This document shows, in pieces, positions 35,545 to 44,407 of a stretch of DNA of 59,745 bases; within the stretch, counting starts at the first letter, position 1; each line of letters opens with the position of its first letter. The stretch comes from Tissierellia bacterium (lineage in GTDB: Bacteria > Bacillota > Clostridia > Tissierellales > Sedimentibacteraceae): the NCBI GenBank assembly GCA_012518555.1, contig JAAYRW010000043.1, positions 1-59,745 of the forward strand. Reading direction: 5' to 3'. The notes below the pieces were generated by a model, which was given only the letters and a program-made list of their open reading frames with translations, ran no database searches and was not told the origin of the DNA. The translations under genes were made by a program, and so were the position numbers.

Positions 35545-35588
35545 AATACCAACTATGTATTTTTAGTAGAATACATGGTTGGTATTTT
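35545..35588 (+). terminator. Intrinsic terminator after pspA
   Basis: AATACCAACTATGTATT (35545-35561) pairs with AATACATGGTTGGTATT (35570-35586) across 17 bp with one T-G pair, then TT. Confidence 0.88.
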
Positions 35589-35704
35589 GCCCTATGAAAG
35601 GTATTGAATTTACAATAATTTTACAAAGTTATCCAAGAAAACGATGTGACAACATTTATAAAATTGAGTAATATATAGTTGTAGATCTATGAAGGGGGGC
35701 ACTT

Positions 35705-37408
35705 ATGATAAATAGTGATAATTTACAAAAAATGATTGATTCAATGTTTGAAGGGGTTCTGTTAATAGACCATCGTAATACTCCCTTAGTTAACAGACGA
35801 TTTAAAAGAATATTTAATATTAATGATGAAGATAGTAAATCATTGGTAAAAATATTGGACAAGTATGATTTGTTAAAATTAGCAAGTAAAAAAGAAATTA
35901 TAGAAAATGAAATTGACGTAAACGGTAAAAAGATAACCGTCGAAGCTTACAGATACTGTAATATGAATTTGTTTAAAATTGATGTTTTACTATTCAAGGA
36001 ATTTAGGGATATATATGAAGCAAAAAATGAAATAGAAGAGCTGAAAGTTGCTTTAAACTCTATGAAGGATGTATTGGATAACGCTTACCAGGGATTTGTA
36101 TTAGTTAATGAAGAGGGACTAATAATAAAGTGGAATTATGAGAAGCTTTTCGGCATCAAGGAAGACGATGTACTAGGTAAGCCTGTAGAAGATGTAATAG
36201 AAAATACCCGACTACATATCGTTGTAAAAACAGGTAAAAAGGAATTATATGATGTTCAGAGAATTCAGGGACATGATATGATTGCCAGCAGGACACCAAT
36301 AATTAAGAACGGTAAAATAATCGGTGCTGTAGGTACAGTCTTGTTTAAGGATATAAAAGAGGTAACGGATTTGGCAAAAAGACTTAAAGCTCTTGAAAGC
36401 ACCGTAGATAAATACAAAAGCGAAATTAGCAAGATGTATCGTGCTAACTACTGCTTTGATGATATTATTACTCAAAATGAACAAATGTTAGAATTAATCG
36501 ATATTGCTAAAAAAGCTGCAAATTCAGGTTCGACTATTTTAATTGAGGGTGAAAGTGGGACAGGCAAGGAATATTTTGCACATGCAATACATGAAGAAAG
36601 TAACAGAAGATTGGCACCTTTCATAAGAATTAATTGTGCTGCCATACCCCATGAACTGTTAGAGTCGGAGCTTTTCGGATACGAAGCTGGTGCATTTACT
36701 GGGGCCAAAAGAGAAGGAAAAATAGGAAAGCTGGAGCTTGCTAATGGAGGGACAATACTCTTAGATGAAATAAGTTCCATGCCTATGAGTATGCAGGCAA
36801 AGCTACTTAGAGTTTTAGAAGAAAGAGAATTTGAAAGAATTGGCGGCAATACTTCAATTAAAATTGACCTTAGAGATTTAGCCTGTACAAATGAAAATAT
36901 CGAGGACCTAGTTAATAAAGGTACTTTCAGACAAGACTTATTCTTCAGATTAAATGTAGTGCAGATTAAAATTCCACCTTTAAGAGATAGGTTGGACGAT
37001 ATACCCTGTTTATGTCAAGATATACTAAATAATCAAATACAAAATGTTGTACTAACATCTAAATCGGTAACAGACAGAGCTATTTTTGCATTAAAACTCT
37101 ACGATTGGCCGGGAAATGTAAGGGAACTTAGAAATATTTTAGAAAGAGCCGCCAATATGTCTATAGGTAATTATATAGATGTACAGCACTTGCCTGATTT
37201 TATCAGTGAAAAGCTCCATTCAGACACTATTAAATCTAATGCCTACTCATTAAAACGGAAAATTGCAGAAACTGAAGTAGGTGCTATTGTAGAAGCTTTG
37301 CGATATTGTGGCGGAAACAGGACTGAAGCTGCTAAAATTTTAGGAATTCATAGGACGGCACTATATAAAAAGCTTGAAAATTACGGAATAGATATAAAGG
37401 CAATCTAA
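35705..37408 (+). CDS. Sigma-54-dependent transcriptional activator with tandem PAS domains
   Basis: The 567-residue enhancer-binding protein has two PAS-like sensor units (about 5-100 and 115-230). A AAA+ domain (about 255-480) shows Walker A GESGTGKE (about 281), the sigma-54 contact loop GAFTGA (about 328), Walker B TILLDEIS and NVRELRNILERA. A Fis-type HTH (about 520-567) ends GNRTEAAKILGIHRTALYKK. The sensor-I stretch reads DLACTN in place of the usual VIAATN. It lies directly upstream of a sigma-54 promoter and palindromic sites in front of the 3-hydroxybutyrate operon, so it probably activates that operon in response to a small molecule, perhaps an acid. RBS AAGGGGGG. Confidence 0.92.
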   Translation: MINSDNLQKMIDSMFEGVLLIDHRNTPLVNRRFKRIFNINDEDSKSLVKILDKYDLLKLASKKEIIENEIDVNGKKITVEAYRYCNMNLFKIDVLLFKEFRDIYEAKNEIEELKVALNSMKDVLDNAYQGFVLVNEEGLIIKWNYEKLFGIKEDDVLGKPVEDVIENTRLHIVVKTGKKELYDVQRIQGHDMIASRTPIIKNGKIIGAVGTVLFKDIKEVTDLAKRLKALESTVDKYKSEISKMYRANYCFDDIITQNEQMLELIDIAKKAANSGSTILIEGESGTGKEYFAHAIHEESNRRLAPFIRINCAAIPHELLESELFGYEAGAFTGAKREGKIGKLELANGGTILLDEISSMPMSMQAKLLRVLEEREFERIGGNTSIKIDLRDLACTNENIEDLVNKGTFRQDLFFRLNVVQIKIPPLRDRLDDIPCLCQDILNNQIQNVVLTSKSVTDRAIFALKLYDWPGNVRELRNILERAANMSIGNYIDVQHLPDFISEKLHSDTIKSNAYSLKRKIAETEVGAIVEALRYCGGNRTEAAKILGIHRTALYKKLENYGIDIKAI

Positions 37409-37422
37409 AGTGTATAAAATTT

Positions 37423-37536
37423 TCTACAAATGGTTATTTTGTAGAGAATTATCTACAAGTTAAACTTTGTCGCAAATTAAACAATATCCTTAGACAACAA
37501 TAAGTCTTTCGAAAAGTATGTAGAAAAATATCTACA
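37423..37536. promoter_or_regulatory. Candidate upstream activator sites (TCTACAAA-N7-TTTGTAGA and relatives)
   Basis: TCTACAAA (37423-37430) and TTTGTAGA (37438-37445) form a perfect palindrome. TCTACAA recurs at 37452-37458, and TGTAGA-N6-TCTACA is at 37519-37536. A further GTCTAC lies at 37575-37580. They are 100-220 bp upstream of the sigma-54 promoter, the usual enhancer distance, and directly downstream of the activator gene. Confidence 0.6.
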
Positions 37537-37640
37537 CATATTTATTTGTAACAAATTGGAAATAATATATTTTTGTCTACTTGTTTGATAAAATGTTGAA
37601 ATTACAAGGAGAATAAATGATTTTTACAATATTATACAAG

Positions 37641-37657
37641 TTGGCATGCAACTTGCT
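37641..37657 (+). promoter_or_regulatory. Sigma-54 (-24/-12) promoter of the 3-hydroxybutyrate operon
   Basis: TTGGCATGCAACTTGCT has GG (37643-37644) and GC (37655-37656) separated by exactly 10 bases, with TTGGCA and TTGCT as in the sigma-54 consensus. About 100 bp of AT-rich leader separates it from the first gene. The whole 354-bp gap (37409-37762) is explained by the activator sites, this promoter and the leader. Confidence 0.88.
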
Positions 37658-37762
37658 TTATATAAGAGTGAATAATTCAAATTATTTAATATAAGGAGGT
37701 TAAGCGATTTAGCAGGAGGAAAAGTTATTCAATTGTAAAAATATAATAAGGAGGGCAAAAAA

Positions 37763-38416
37763 TTGAAAAAGGTAGTTTCAATAAAAGAAGCTGTAGACAT
37801 GATTGAAGATGGCATGTCTATAATGATCGGCGGATTTTTAGGATGTAAGAATCCTTTTAAATTAGTCGATGCCTTAGTCGAAAAAGGCGTGAAAGACATT
37901 ACTTTAATTGCAAACGATAGTTCTTTTCCAGATGTAGGAATTGGAAAACTTATCGTTAATAAACAAGTAAAAAAATTAATTGCTTCACATGTAGGGACTA
38001 ATAAAGAAACAGGCAGGCAAATGAACTCTGGTGAAATGGAAGTTGAATTAGTTCCTCAGGGTACCTTGGCAGAAAGAATAAGAGCTGCTGGTGCAGGTCT
38101 TGGTGGAGTTTTAACTCCTACAGGCTTAGGTACAATTGTTGCTGAAGGCAAGGACATTATTGAAGTAGATGGAAAAGAATATCTATTAGAAAAACCACTT
38201 AAAGCCGATGTAGCCCTTATAGTTGGTGCTAGGGTAGACAAAAAAGGAAATGTAAGATATACAAAGGCAACAAGAAACTTCAACCCATTAATGGCTACAG
38301 CTGCAGATCTCGTTATTGTTGAAGCTGATGAAATCGTTGAAGTTGGAGATTTAGATCCAGATGATGTCATGACTCCAGGAATTTTTGTAGATTATATAGT
38401 AGGAGGTAGTGAATAA
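37763..38416 (+). CDS. atoD: Acetate/acetoacetate CoA-transferase, alpha subunit
   Basis: The 217-residue protein is the class I CoA-transferase alpha subunit: [56 protein letters not shown] and [14 protein letters not shown]. With the beta subunit it moves CoA between acetyl- or butyryl-CoA and acetoacetate (or a similar 3-oxoacid). Start is TTG after AAGGAGGG. The stop codon's last base is the first base of the beta-subunit start. Confidence 0.92.
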   Translation: MKKVVSIKEAVDMIEDGMSIMIGGFLGCKNPFKLVDALVEKGVKDITLIANDSSFPDVGIGKLIVNKQVKKLIASHVGTNKETGRQMNSGEMEVELVPQGTLAERIRAAGAGLGGVLTPTGLGTIVAEGKDIIEVDGKEYLLEKPLKADVALIVGARVDKKGNVRYTKATRNFNPLMATAADLVIVEADEIVEVGDLDPDDVMTPGIFVDYIVGGSE

Positions 38417-39072
38417 TGGATGATAAAAATTATATTGCCAAAAGAGTAGCTCAAGAGTTAAATGACGGTGATGTTGTAAATTTAGGAATAGGACTTCCCA
38501 CATTGGTTGCTAACTACATACCCCAAGAATACGAAATAACATTACAGTCAGAAAATGGATTTTTAGGAATGGGCCCTGCTGCAGAAGAGGGAAAAGAAGA
38601 TCCATGTCTTGTAAATGCTGGTGGAATGCACGTAACAATAAATCCCGGTGGTGTATTTTTTGACAGTGCTGATTCATTCTTAATTATAAGAGGTGGTCAT
38701 GTTGATGCAACAGTTTTAGGTGCTTTGGAAGTTGATGAAAAAGGAAACCTTGCAAACTGGATGATACCTGGAAAGATGGTTCCCGGTATGGGAGGGGCCA
38801 TGGACCTGGTTACAGGAGCTAAAAAAGTTATCGTTGCGATGAATCATACAGCAAGGGGCAATCATAAAATATTAAAAGAATGTACACTTCCTTTAACTGC
38901 TGTTAATGCAGTAGATTTAATAGTTACTGAAATGGGAGTTATGGAAGTTACAGATAAAGGCATCCTTTTAACAGAGATAAATCCAAAATACTCTGTTGAA
39001 GATGTTCAAAATGCAACAGGAGCAACACTAATAGTTCCAGAAGATTTAAAAGAAATGGAACCACAGGATTAA
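38416..39072 (+). CDS. atoA: Acetate/acetoacetate CoA-transferase, beta subunit
   Basis: The 218-residue partner has the catalytic glutamate E46 in SENGFLGMGP, preceded by GDVVNLGIGLPTLVANY. GGHVDATVLGALEVDEKGNL and GKMVPGMGGAMDLVTGAKK follow. It shares the alpha gene's last base (ATGGA overlap), so translation is coupled. Substrate range is not set by the sequence, but the downstream 3-hydroxybutyrate dehydrogenase points to acetoacetate. Confidence 0.93.
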   Translation: MDDKNYIAKRVAQELNDGDVVNLGIGLPTLVANYIPQEYEITLQSENGFLGMGPAAEEGKEDPCLVNAGGMHVTINPGGVFFDSADSFLIIRGGHVDATVLGALEVDEKGNLANWMIPGKMVPGMGGAMDLVTGAKKVIVAMNHTARGNHKILKECTLPLTAVNAVDLIVTEMGVMEVTDKGILLTEINPKYSVEDVQNATGATLIVPEDLKEMEPQD

Positions 39073-39095
39073 ATTAATTAAATGGAGGTTTTAAA

Positions 39096-39857
39096 ATGTT
39101 AAAAGACAAAGTTTGTATCGTAACAGGTGCAGCAAGTGGTATTGGCTTGGCCGTGTCTGAAGTTTTTGCCCAAGATGGAGCAAAAGTAGTTATGGCAGAC
39201 GTTAACGAAGCTAAGCTAAAAGAGGAAGCTGAAAGAATCGGTGCTGTATATTTTACTGGAGATTTAAGTAAACAGGAAGCTTGTAAAGGTTTAGTTGATT
39301 TTGCAGCTGAGCAATATTCTAAAGTAGATGTATTAGTAAATGTTGCAGGAATTCAAACAGTTAGCCCTATAGACGAATTTCCTGAAGACAAATGGAATTT
39401 TATGATTGATTTAATGCTTACAGCACCATTCTTATTGACGAAATATTGCTGGCCTTATATGAAAGAACAAGGCTGGGGAAGAATTATAAACCTAGGTTCA
39501 ATCCACGGTCTTATAGCTTCTGAATACAAGGTTGCCTATATTGCTGCTAAACATGGTCTTGGTGGATTAACAAGAACTGCTGCTGTTGAAGGTGGACAAT
39601 ACGGTATTACTTGTAATATGATTTGTCCATCTTACGTAAGAACACCATTGGTTGACAAGCAAATTGCAGATCAAGCCAAAAACCATGGAATACCTGAGGA
39701 GCAAGTTATATCTGATATTATGCTTACAAAGGCATTCGTTAAGAAATTATTGGAACCTAAAGATGTTGCTGAAACTGCAAAATTCTTATGTTCTGATACA
39801 GGAGATTATATTACAGGTTCAATGTTTACAATCGATTGCGGTTGGACTGCTTCTTAA
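39096..39857 (+). CDS. 3-hydroxybutyrate dehydrogenase (SDR)
   Basis: The 253-residue short-chain dehydrogenase has the NAD loop TGAASGIG (about 10-17), NVAGIQ, and the catalytic residues S135 (in LGSIHGL), Y148 and K152 (YIAAK). The family-specific ends ICPSYVRTPLVDKQI and DCGWTA match D-3-hydroxybutyrate dehydrogenase. It would oxidise 3-hydroxybutyrate to acetoacetate, the substrate of the CoA-transferase encoded upstream. RBS ATGGAGGT, 23 bp after atoA. Confidence 0.9.
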   Translation: MLKDKVCIVTGAASGIGLAVSEVFAQDGAKVVMADVNEAKLKEEAERIGAVYFTGDLSKQEACKGLVDFAAEQYSKVDVLVNVAGIQTVSPIDEFPEDKWNFMIDLMLTAPFLLTKYCWPYMKEQGWGRIINLGSIHGLIASEYKVAYIAAKHGLGGLTRTAAVEGGQYGITCNMICPSYVRTPLVDKQIADQAKNHGIPEEQVISDIMLTKAFVKKLLEPKDVAETAKFLCSDTGDYITGSMFTIDCGWTAS

Positions 39858-39867
39858 TAGTTATATT

Positions 39868-39885
39868 GGAGTGCAGTAGCACTCC
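39868..39885 (+). terminator. Hairpin between the dehydrogenase and permease genes
   Basis: GGAGTGC (39868-39874), loop AGTA, GCACTCC (39879-39885); no T-run follows. It may stabilise the upstream mRNA or lower permease expression rather than end transcription. Confidence 0.5.
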
Positions 39886-39914
39886 TTCATAAAAATATAA
39901 ATGGAGGATGTTTT

Positions 39915-41201
39915 ATGTTTGGAATTATTTTAGGTTTAGTATTATTAATGTTTTTAGCTTACAGAGGATATTCAATTTTATGGGTTGCACCGGTTTGTGC
40001 ATTGGTTGTTGGTTTAATAGGTGGACTTAATCCACTTGATATGTACAAAGAAACTTATATGACCGGTCTTGCAGGTTACGTAAAATCTTGGTTCCCGGTA
40101 TTTATGTTAGGTGCAATATTTGGTCATTTAATGGATTACACAGGCGCAGCAAAATCTATAGCCCGTTGGCTTACACAGAAATTAGGACCCAAAAGAGCAA
40201 TAATGGGTGTTGTTGTAGGATGCGGTGTTTTAACTTATGGTGGAATCAGCTTGTTCGTTGTTGTATTTGCTATGTATCCATTAGGACTTGAATTGTTCAG
40301 GGAAGCAAACATCACAAGAAAATTACTTCCTGGTGCAATTGCTCTTGGTTCATTTACATTTACTATGACAGCAATCCCTGGAACTCCACAGATTCAGAAT
40401 ATAATTCCTACCCAATATTATGGAACTACTGCTACCGCAGCTCCAATAATGGGTACTTTTGCAGCTGTATTAATGTTTGCATTAGGTCTTATGTGGCTTC
40501 ATAACAGAGAAAAGAAATTTACTGCTGCTGGTGATGTATTTACAGAACCTAAGGGTAAGGAAGCGGTTGAATTTGATGAAACTGATTTACCAAATCCATT
40601 CCTTTCATTTTTACCTTTAATAACAGTTATAGTAACAATGAACTTCTTAGATTGGGATATAATAGTTGCTTTATTAAGTGGTATAGTTCTATCAATGGCA
40701 ATAAGTTATAAAAAATATATAGGATTTACAAAGGCAATAAGTAATGGTGCTGTAGGTTCTATAACAGCAATACTTAATACAGCTGCAGCAGTTGGTTTTG
40801 GTACGGTTGTTAGAGCTGTTCCCGGATTTGCAACATTGACAGAAGTATTATTGAACGTACCTGGAACTCCTCTTATATCAGAAGCAATAGCCGTTAACTT
40901 ACTTGCAGGTGCTACAGGTTCAGCATCAGGCGGTATGAGTATAGCTCTTGAAGCATTAGGGGACAAATATATGGAAATTGCTGCCCAAACAGGAATCAGC
41001 CCGGAAGCATTCCATAGGGTTGCATCCTTAGCATCCGGTGGACTTGATACACTTCCCCACAACGGAGCAGTTTTAACATTGCTAGCAGTTACAGGAATGA
41101 CTCATAAAGATTCTTATATTGACATTATGATGACTTCCCTGATACTTCCCATAGTTGCAGCTATACCTGCTATATTATTAGGAAGTTTAGGTATTTACTA
41201 A
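39915..41201 (+). CDS. GntP family permease (probable 3-hydroxybutyrate or short organic acid importer)
   Basis: The 428-residue protein is very hydrophobic, with about 12 predicted membrane spans. It carries GntP-family blocks such as LGAIFGHLMDYTGAAKSIA, GGISLFVVVFAMYPLG, LLAGATGSASGGMSIALEA and GLDTLPHNGAVLTLL. GntP members carry gluconate and other small carboxylates with protons. Its position in the sigma-54 operon suggests import of the acid the operon degrades. RBS ATGGAGG. Confidence 0.88.
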   Translation: MFGIILGLVLLMFLAYRGYSILWVAPVCALVVGLIGGLNPLDMYKETYMTGLAGYVKSWFPVFMLGAIFGHLMDYTGAAKSIARWLTQKLGPKRAIMGVVVGCGVLTYGGISLFVVVFAMYPLGLELFREANITRKLLPGAIALGSFTFTMTAIPGTPQIQNIIPTQYYGTTATAAPIMGTFAAVLMFALGLMWLHNREKKFTAAGDVFTEPKGKEAVEFDETDLPNPFLSFLPLITVIVTMNFLDWDIIVALLSGIVLSMAISYKKYIGFTKAISNGAVGSITAILNTAAAVGFGTVVRAVPGFATLTEVLLNVPGTPLISEAIAVNLLAGATGSASGGMSIALEALGDKYMEIAAQTGISPEAFHRVASLASGGLDTLPHNGAVLTLLAVTGMTHKDSYIDIMMTSLILPIVAAIPAILLGSLGIY

Positions 41202-41222
41202 AAAGTCATTGCAAATAAACAG

Positions 41223-41253
41223 AATAAAGGTGTAGCCTAGCTACATCTTTATT
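41223..41253 (+). terminator. Intrinsic terminator after the permease gene
   Basis: AATAAAGGTGTAGC (41223-41236), loop CTA, GCTACATCTTTATT (41240-41253); 14 bp with one T-G pair and TTTATT within the right arm. Confidence 0.75.
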
Positions 41254-41292
41254 CAACGTTTAAGGTTTTATAATTAATAACGGGAGGCTAAA

Positions 41293-42249
41293 ATGAAATT
41301 AGAAGATATTAAAAAAATTGGTGTAGCTGGTGGCGGTACAATGGGCTCCGGCATAGCACAAGTATTAGCTCAACATGGTTATGAAGTTGTAGTAACGGAT
41401 ATCGAAGATAAATTTTTGGAAAACACCAAAAGAATTATATTATTAAACCAAAAAACTTTAATTAAAGAAGGATTATTAACTGAAGAAGAGGCCGAAGAAT
41501 CACTGAAACTTATATCCTATTCTACAGATAAGAATGTTTTTGCAGATGCAGACTTAATAATTGAAGCAATTATTGAAAAGATGGATATTAAGCAAGACTA
41601 CTGGAAAGAAGTTGAAGAAATAGCCCCTGAAAACTGCATATTTGCAACTAATACATCAGGTTTAAGTATTAATGGGATATGCTCTAAGCTAAAGAACAAA
41701 AAAAGATTTATAGGAATGCATTGGTGGAATCCTCCTCATATAATCCCCCTTATTGAACTTATTAAAAATGAAGAAACTACTGATGAAACTGTAGGGGTAT
41801 TAGAAGAATTAGTAGAGAAAATAGGCAAGGAATCAGTTGTTGTTCTAAAGGATGTAAACGGATTTATAGGAAACAGAATTCAGTTTGCCGTATATAGAGA
41901 AGCATTGAAAATTATTGAAGATGGAGTTGCTACGGTAGAGGATGTGGACAAAGCTATGAAGTTTGGACCTGGATTCAGATATCCTGCTATTGGACCATTT
42001 GAAACAGCTGACTTGGGAGGACTTGATACATTCTACTATATTTCGTCATACTTATTCAACGATTTAAGTGATGTAAAAGAGCCTACAAAATTACAGCAAG
42101 AAAAAATGGATAGCAATCATTTAGGAGTTAAAGCTAAAAAAGGTTGGTATGACTATTCTGATGGCAAAGACGAAGAGGCCATGGCAAGAAGAGATGAAAA
42201 TTTCTTTAGAATGTACAAATCATATATTACTAATAAATATAAAAAATAA
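41293..42249 (+). CDS. 3-hydroxyacyl-CoA (3-hydroxybutyryl-CoA) dehydrogenase family protein
   Basis: The 318-residue protein has the NAD loop VAGGGTMGSGIAQVLAQHG, the ATNTSGLSI block, and NGFIGNRIQFAVYREAL before the C-terminal helical domain with KFGPGFRYPAIGPFETADLGG. The usual active-site motif HFFNPP reads HWWNPPHIIPLIEL, so the substrate may differ from 3-hydroxybutyryl-CoA (a free 3-hydroxy acid is possible). A terminator separates it from the permease gene and TATAAT lies at 41269-41274, so it may have its own promoter although it fits the operon's theme. Confidence 0.8.
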   Translation: MKLEDIKKIGVAGGGTMGSGIAQVLAQHGYEVVVTDIEDKFLENTKRIILLNQKTLIKEGLLTEEEAEESLKLISYSTDKNVFADADLIIEAIIEKMDIKQDYWKEVEEIAPENCIFATNTSGLSINGICSKLKNKKRFIGMHWWNPPHIIPLIELIKNEETTDETVGVLEELVEKIGKESVVVLKDVNGFIGNRIQFAVYREALKIIEDGVATVEDVDKAMKFGPGFRYPAIGPFETADLGGLDTFYYISSYLFNDLSDVKEPTKLQQEKMDSNHLGVKAKKGWYDYSDGKDEEAMARRDENFFRMYKSYITNKYKK

Positions 42250-42255
42250 ATCTAG

Positions 42256-42284
42256 ACAAGGTACACTCATTGAGTGTACCTTGT
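42256..42284. terminator. Bidirectional terminator between convergent genes
   Basis: ACAAGGTACACTC (42256-42268), loop ATT, and the exact complement GAGTGTACCTTGT (42272-42284). It lies between the + strand dehydrogenase gene and the - strand ychF gene and can serve both. Confidence 0.8.
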
Positions 42285-42300
42285 TCCACTGTTTATACTA

Positions 42301-43392
42301 TTATACATTAAATCTAAACAGTATAATATCTCCGTCTTCCACTACATAGTCCTTTCCTTCAAGACCCATTAAACCTTTTTCTTTTGCTGTATTTAGTGAA
42401 CCGTACTTGATGGCATCTTCGTACTTTGTAACTTCAGCTCTTATGAAACCTCTTTCAATGTCTGAGTGGATTTTACTTGCTGCTTGAGGAGCTTTTGTTC
42501 CCTTTACGATTGTCCAAGCTCTGGTTTCCATTGGACCTGTAGTAAAAAAGCTAATAAGCCCTAAAAGACTGTAGCTGGAACGAATAAGCTTATCTAAGCC
42601 AGATTCTTCTAAGCCCATTTCTTGTAAAAATTCTTTCTTTTCACTATCTTCCAAAACAGAAATTTCTTCTTCGATTTTACCGCAAATTACAATTACTTCA
42701 GAATTATCCTGTGAAGCATGTTCTTTAACGATATTTATATATTTGTTTTTTGACGGGTCTAAAATATCTTCTTCACTAACATTGGCAACGTATAAAACGG
42801 GTTTTGCTGTTATTAAATTGAATGTTTTGAGAAGTTTTAGTTCCTCTTCAGTATAAGTCAAATAGCGAGCCTGTTTTTCATCTTCAAGTCCAGAAACAAT
42901 TTTTTCAACTAATTGTAATTCTCCTTGGAGAGATTTATCGTTTTTAACCATCTTTGACAATCTTTCGAGACGTTTTGTCATTACTTCTAAGTCAGCTAAT
43001 ATTAATTCCAACTCTATAATTTCAATATCCCGTTTTGGATCTACTGTTGTTTCAACGTGGATTACATTATCATCATCGAAACATCTTACTACATGGACAA
43101 CTGCTTCAACTTCCCTTATATGTGAAAGAAATTTATTTCCTAATCCTTCGCCCTTACTTGCCCCTTTAACTAAACCGGCTATATCAAAGAACTCTATAAC
43201 TGCAGGAAGTGTTTTTGCTGAATTATTTATTTTTGCGAGAAATTCTAATCTTTTATCAGGAACTTCCACAACCCCTATATTAGGTTCAATAGTACAAAAA
43301 GGATAATTTGCTGAATCGGCACCTGCCGATGTAATTGCATTAAATAATGTACTTTTACCTACGTTGGGAAGGCCTACTATACCTAATTTCAT
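42301..43392 (-). CDS. ychF: Redox-regulated ATPase YchF (Obg-like)
   Basis: The only - strand gene in the window, 363 residues. It starts MKLGIVGLPNVGKSTLFNAI (G1 loop), with NYPFCTIEPNIGVVEVPD, DIAGLVKGASKGEGLGNKFL (G3), a coiled-coil insert (about 130-200), and a C-terminal TGS domain ending GDIILFRFNV. YchF binds ATP rather than GTP and associates with ribosomes. A perfect bidirectional hairpin follows its stop. The 215-bp AT-rich gap upstream (43393-43607) holds divergent promoters; several TATAAT-like boxes are present on both strands. Confidence 0.97.
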   Translation of the reverse strand: MKLGIVGLPNVGKSTLFNAITSAGADSANYPFCTIEPNIGVVEVPDKRLEFLAKINNSAKTLPAVIEFFDIAGLVKGASKGEGLGNKFLSHIREVEAVVHVVRCFDDDNVIHVETTVDPKRDIEIIELELILADLEVMTKRLERLSKMVKNDKSLQGELQLVEKIVSGLEDEKQARYLTYTEEELKLLKTFNLITAKPVLYVANVSEEDILDPSKNKYINIVKEHASQDNSEVIVICGKIEEEISVLEDSEKKEFLQEMGLEESGLDKLIRSSYSLLGLISFFTTGPMETRAWTIVKGTKAPQAASKIHSDIERGFIRAEVTKYEDAIKYGSLNTAKEKGLMGLEGKDYVVEDGDIILFRFNV

Positions 43393-43607
43393 AAAACCTG
43401 TAACCGCCCTTTCTTTTCTTATGCTAAGTTTTAAAGTATCAAAACATTATATATTATATACTAATAAAATTTAAACTTCAATAAAATAAAGAGAAATCTA
43501 TTAATACAAGTCAAAAAACAGACAACTTTTTAGCTTTTCAAAGCATATATTAGCTTTCTCTGAATATTAATAAAATATATAAGACAAATATAGGGGGAAG
43601 AAACAAG

Positions 43608-44288
43608 ATGAATGATAAACAGATGCAGTCCAATTATATAAAAATAGTCGGAAAAATACACAGCAATTTGGAATATAGTCACGAAGTTTTTGGAGAAAAA
43701 TTTTTCGAATTCTTTATAGAAGTGCCACGGCTAAGTAGTACAAAGGACATACTGCCTGTTATAATATCCGAAAGATTAATTAATGATATAAATATGGACC
43801 TTGGTAACCACATAGTCATTGAAGGGCAATTCAGATCTTATAACAGATATGAAAACTCCTACAATAAGCTTTTGCTTCGAGTTTTTGTAAGAGATATTTA
43901 TGTGCCAGATGATAATCAACTCGAAGAAATGAAGAGACATCCTAATGAAGTCTTTTTAAATGGATTTCTTTGTAAAGAAACTAAGTTTAGAACGACTCCT
44001 TTTGGTAGAGAAATAACGGATATGCTTATAGCAGTAAATCGTTCATATAATAAGTCTGATTACATACCTTGTATTGCTTGGGGGAGAAATGCAAGGTACT
44101 GTGAAAAATTAGAGGTTGGCGACCACATTAAGCTGTGGGGTAGAATACAAAGTAGAAATTACCAGAAGAAAAATGAAAATGATGTTTATGAAACAAAGAC
44201 GGCTTATGAAGTATCTATAACTAAGCTTGAACATATAAAAGAAAACAACAACAGAAAAAAAGATAATGAAAATGAAGAAAGTGGATAA
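43608..44288 (+). CDS. Tandem-OB SSB-like protein
   Basis: The 226-residue protein appears to contain two OB-fold units of the single-stranded DNA-binding type. One is at about 8-100 (YIKIVGKIHSNLEYSHE... ...IVIEGQFRSYN), the second at about 108-210 (VFLNGFLCKETKFRTTPFGREITDMLIAVNRSYNKSDYIPCIAWG... ...LWGRIQSRNYQ). The second is close to bacterial SSB. The acidic tail ends NEESG, without the usual DDDIPF tip. The topB gene follows after a terminator. Likely cytoplasmic and DNA- or RNA-binding; exact role unknown. Confidence 0.7.
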   Translation: MNDKQMQSNYIKIVGKIHSNLEYSHEVFGEKFFEFFIEVPRLSSTKDILPVIISERLINDINMDLGNHIVIEGQFRSYNRYENSYNKLLLRVFVRDIYVPDDNQLEEMKRHPNEVFLNGFLCKETKFRTTPFGREITDMLIAVNRSYNKSDYIPCIAWGRNARYCEKLEVGDHIKLWGRIQSRNYQKKNENDVYETKTAYEVSITKLEHIKENNNRKKDNENEESG

Positions 44289-44302
44289 GAAAATAAAATA
44301 TT

Positions 44303-44326
44303 GAAACCGTAAAAGGTTTCTTTTTT
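44303..44326 (+). terminator. Intrinsic terminator after the SSB-like gene
   Basis: GAAACC (44303-44308), loop GTAAAA, GGTTTC (44315-44320), then six T. Confidence 0.82.
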
Positions 44327-44407
44327 ATTTTCTATCCAATTTCCGAAAATGAATTTATTATTTTCATTTATTATGATACAATGTAGGAAAAAGTAAAGGA
44401 AAGAAAT

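Noticed and set aside
39652..39879. Second frame inside the 3-hydroxybutyrate dehydrogenase gene
   Set aside because: Out-of-frame shadow of a well-conserved SDR gene.
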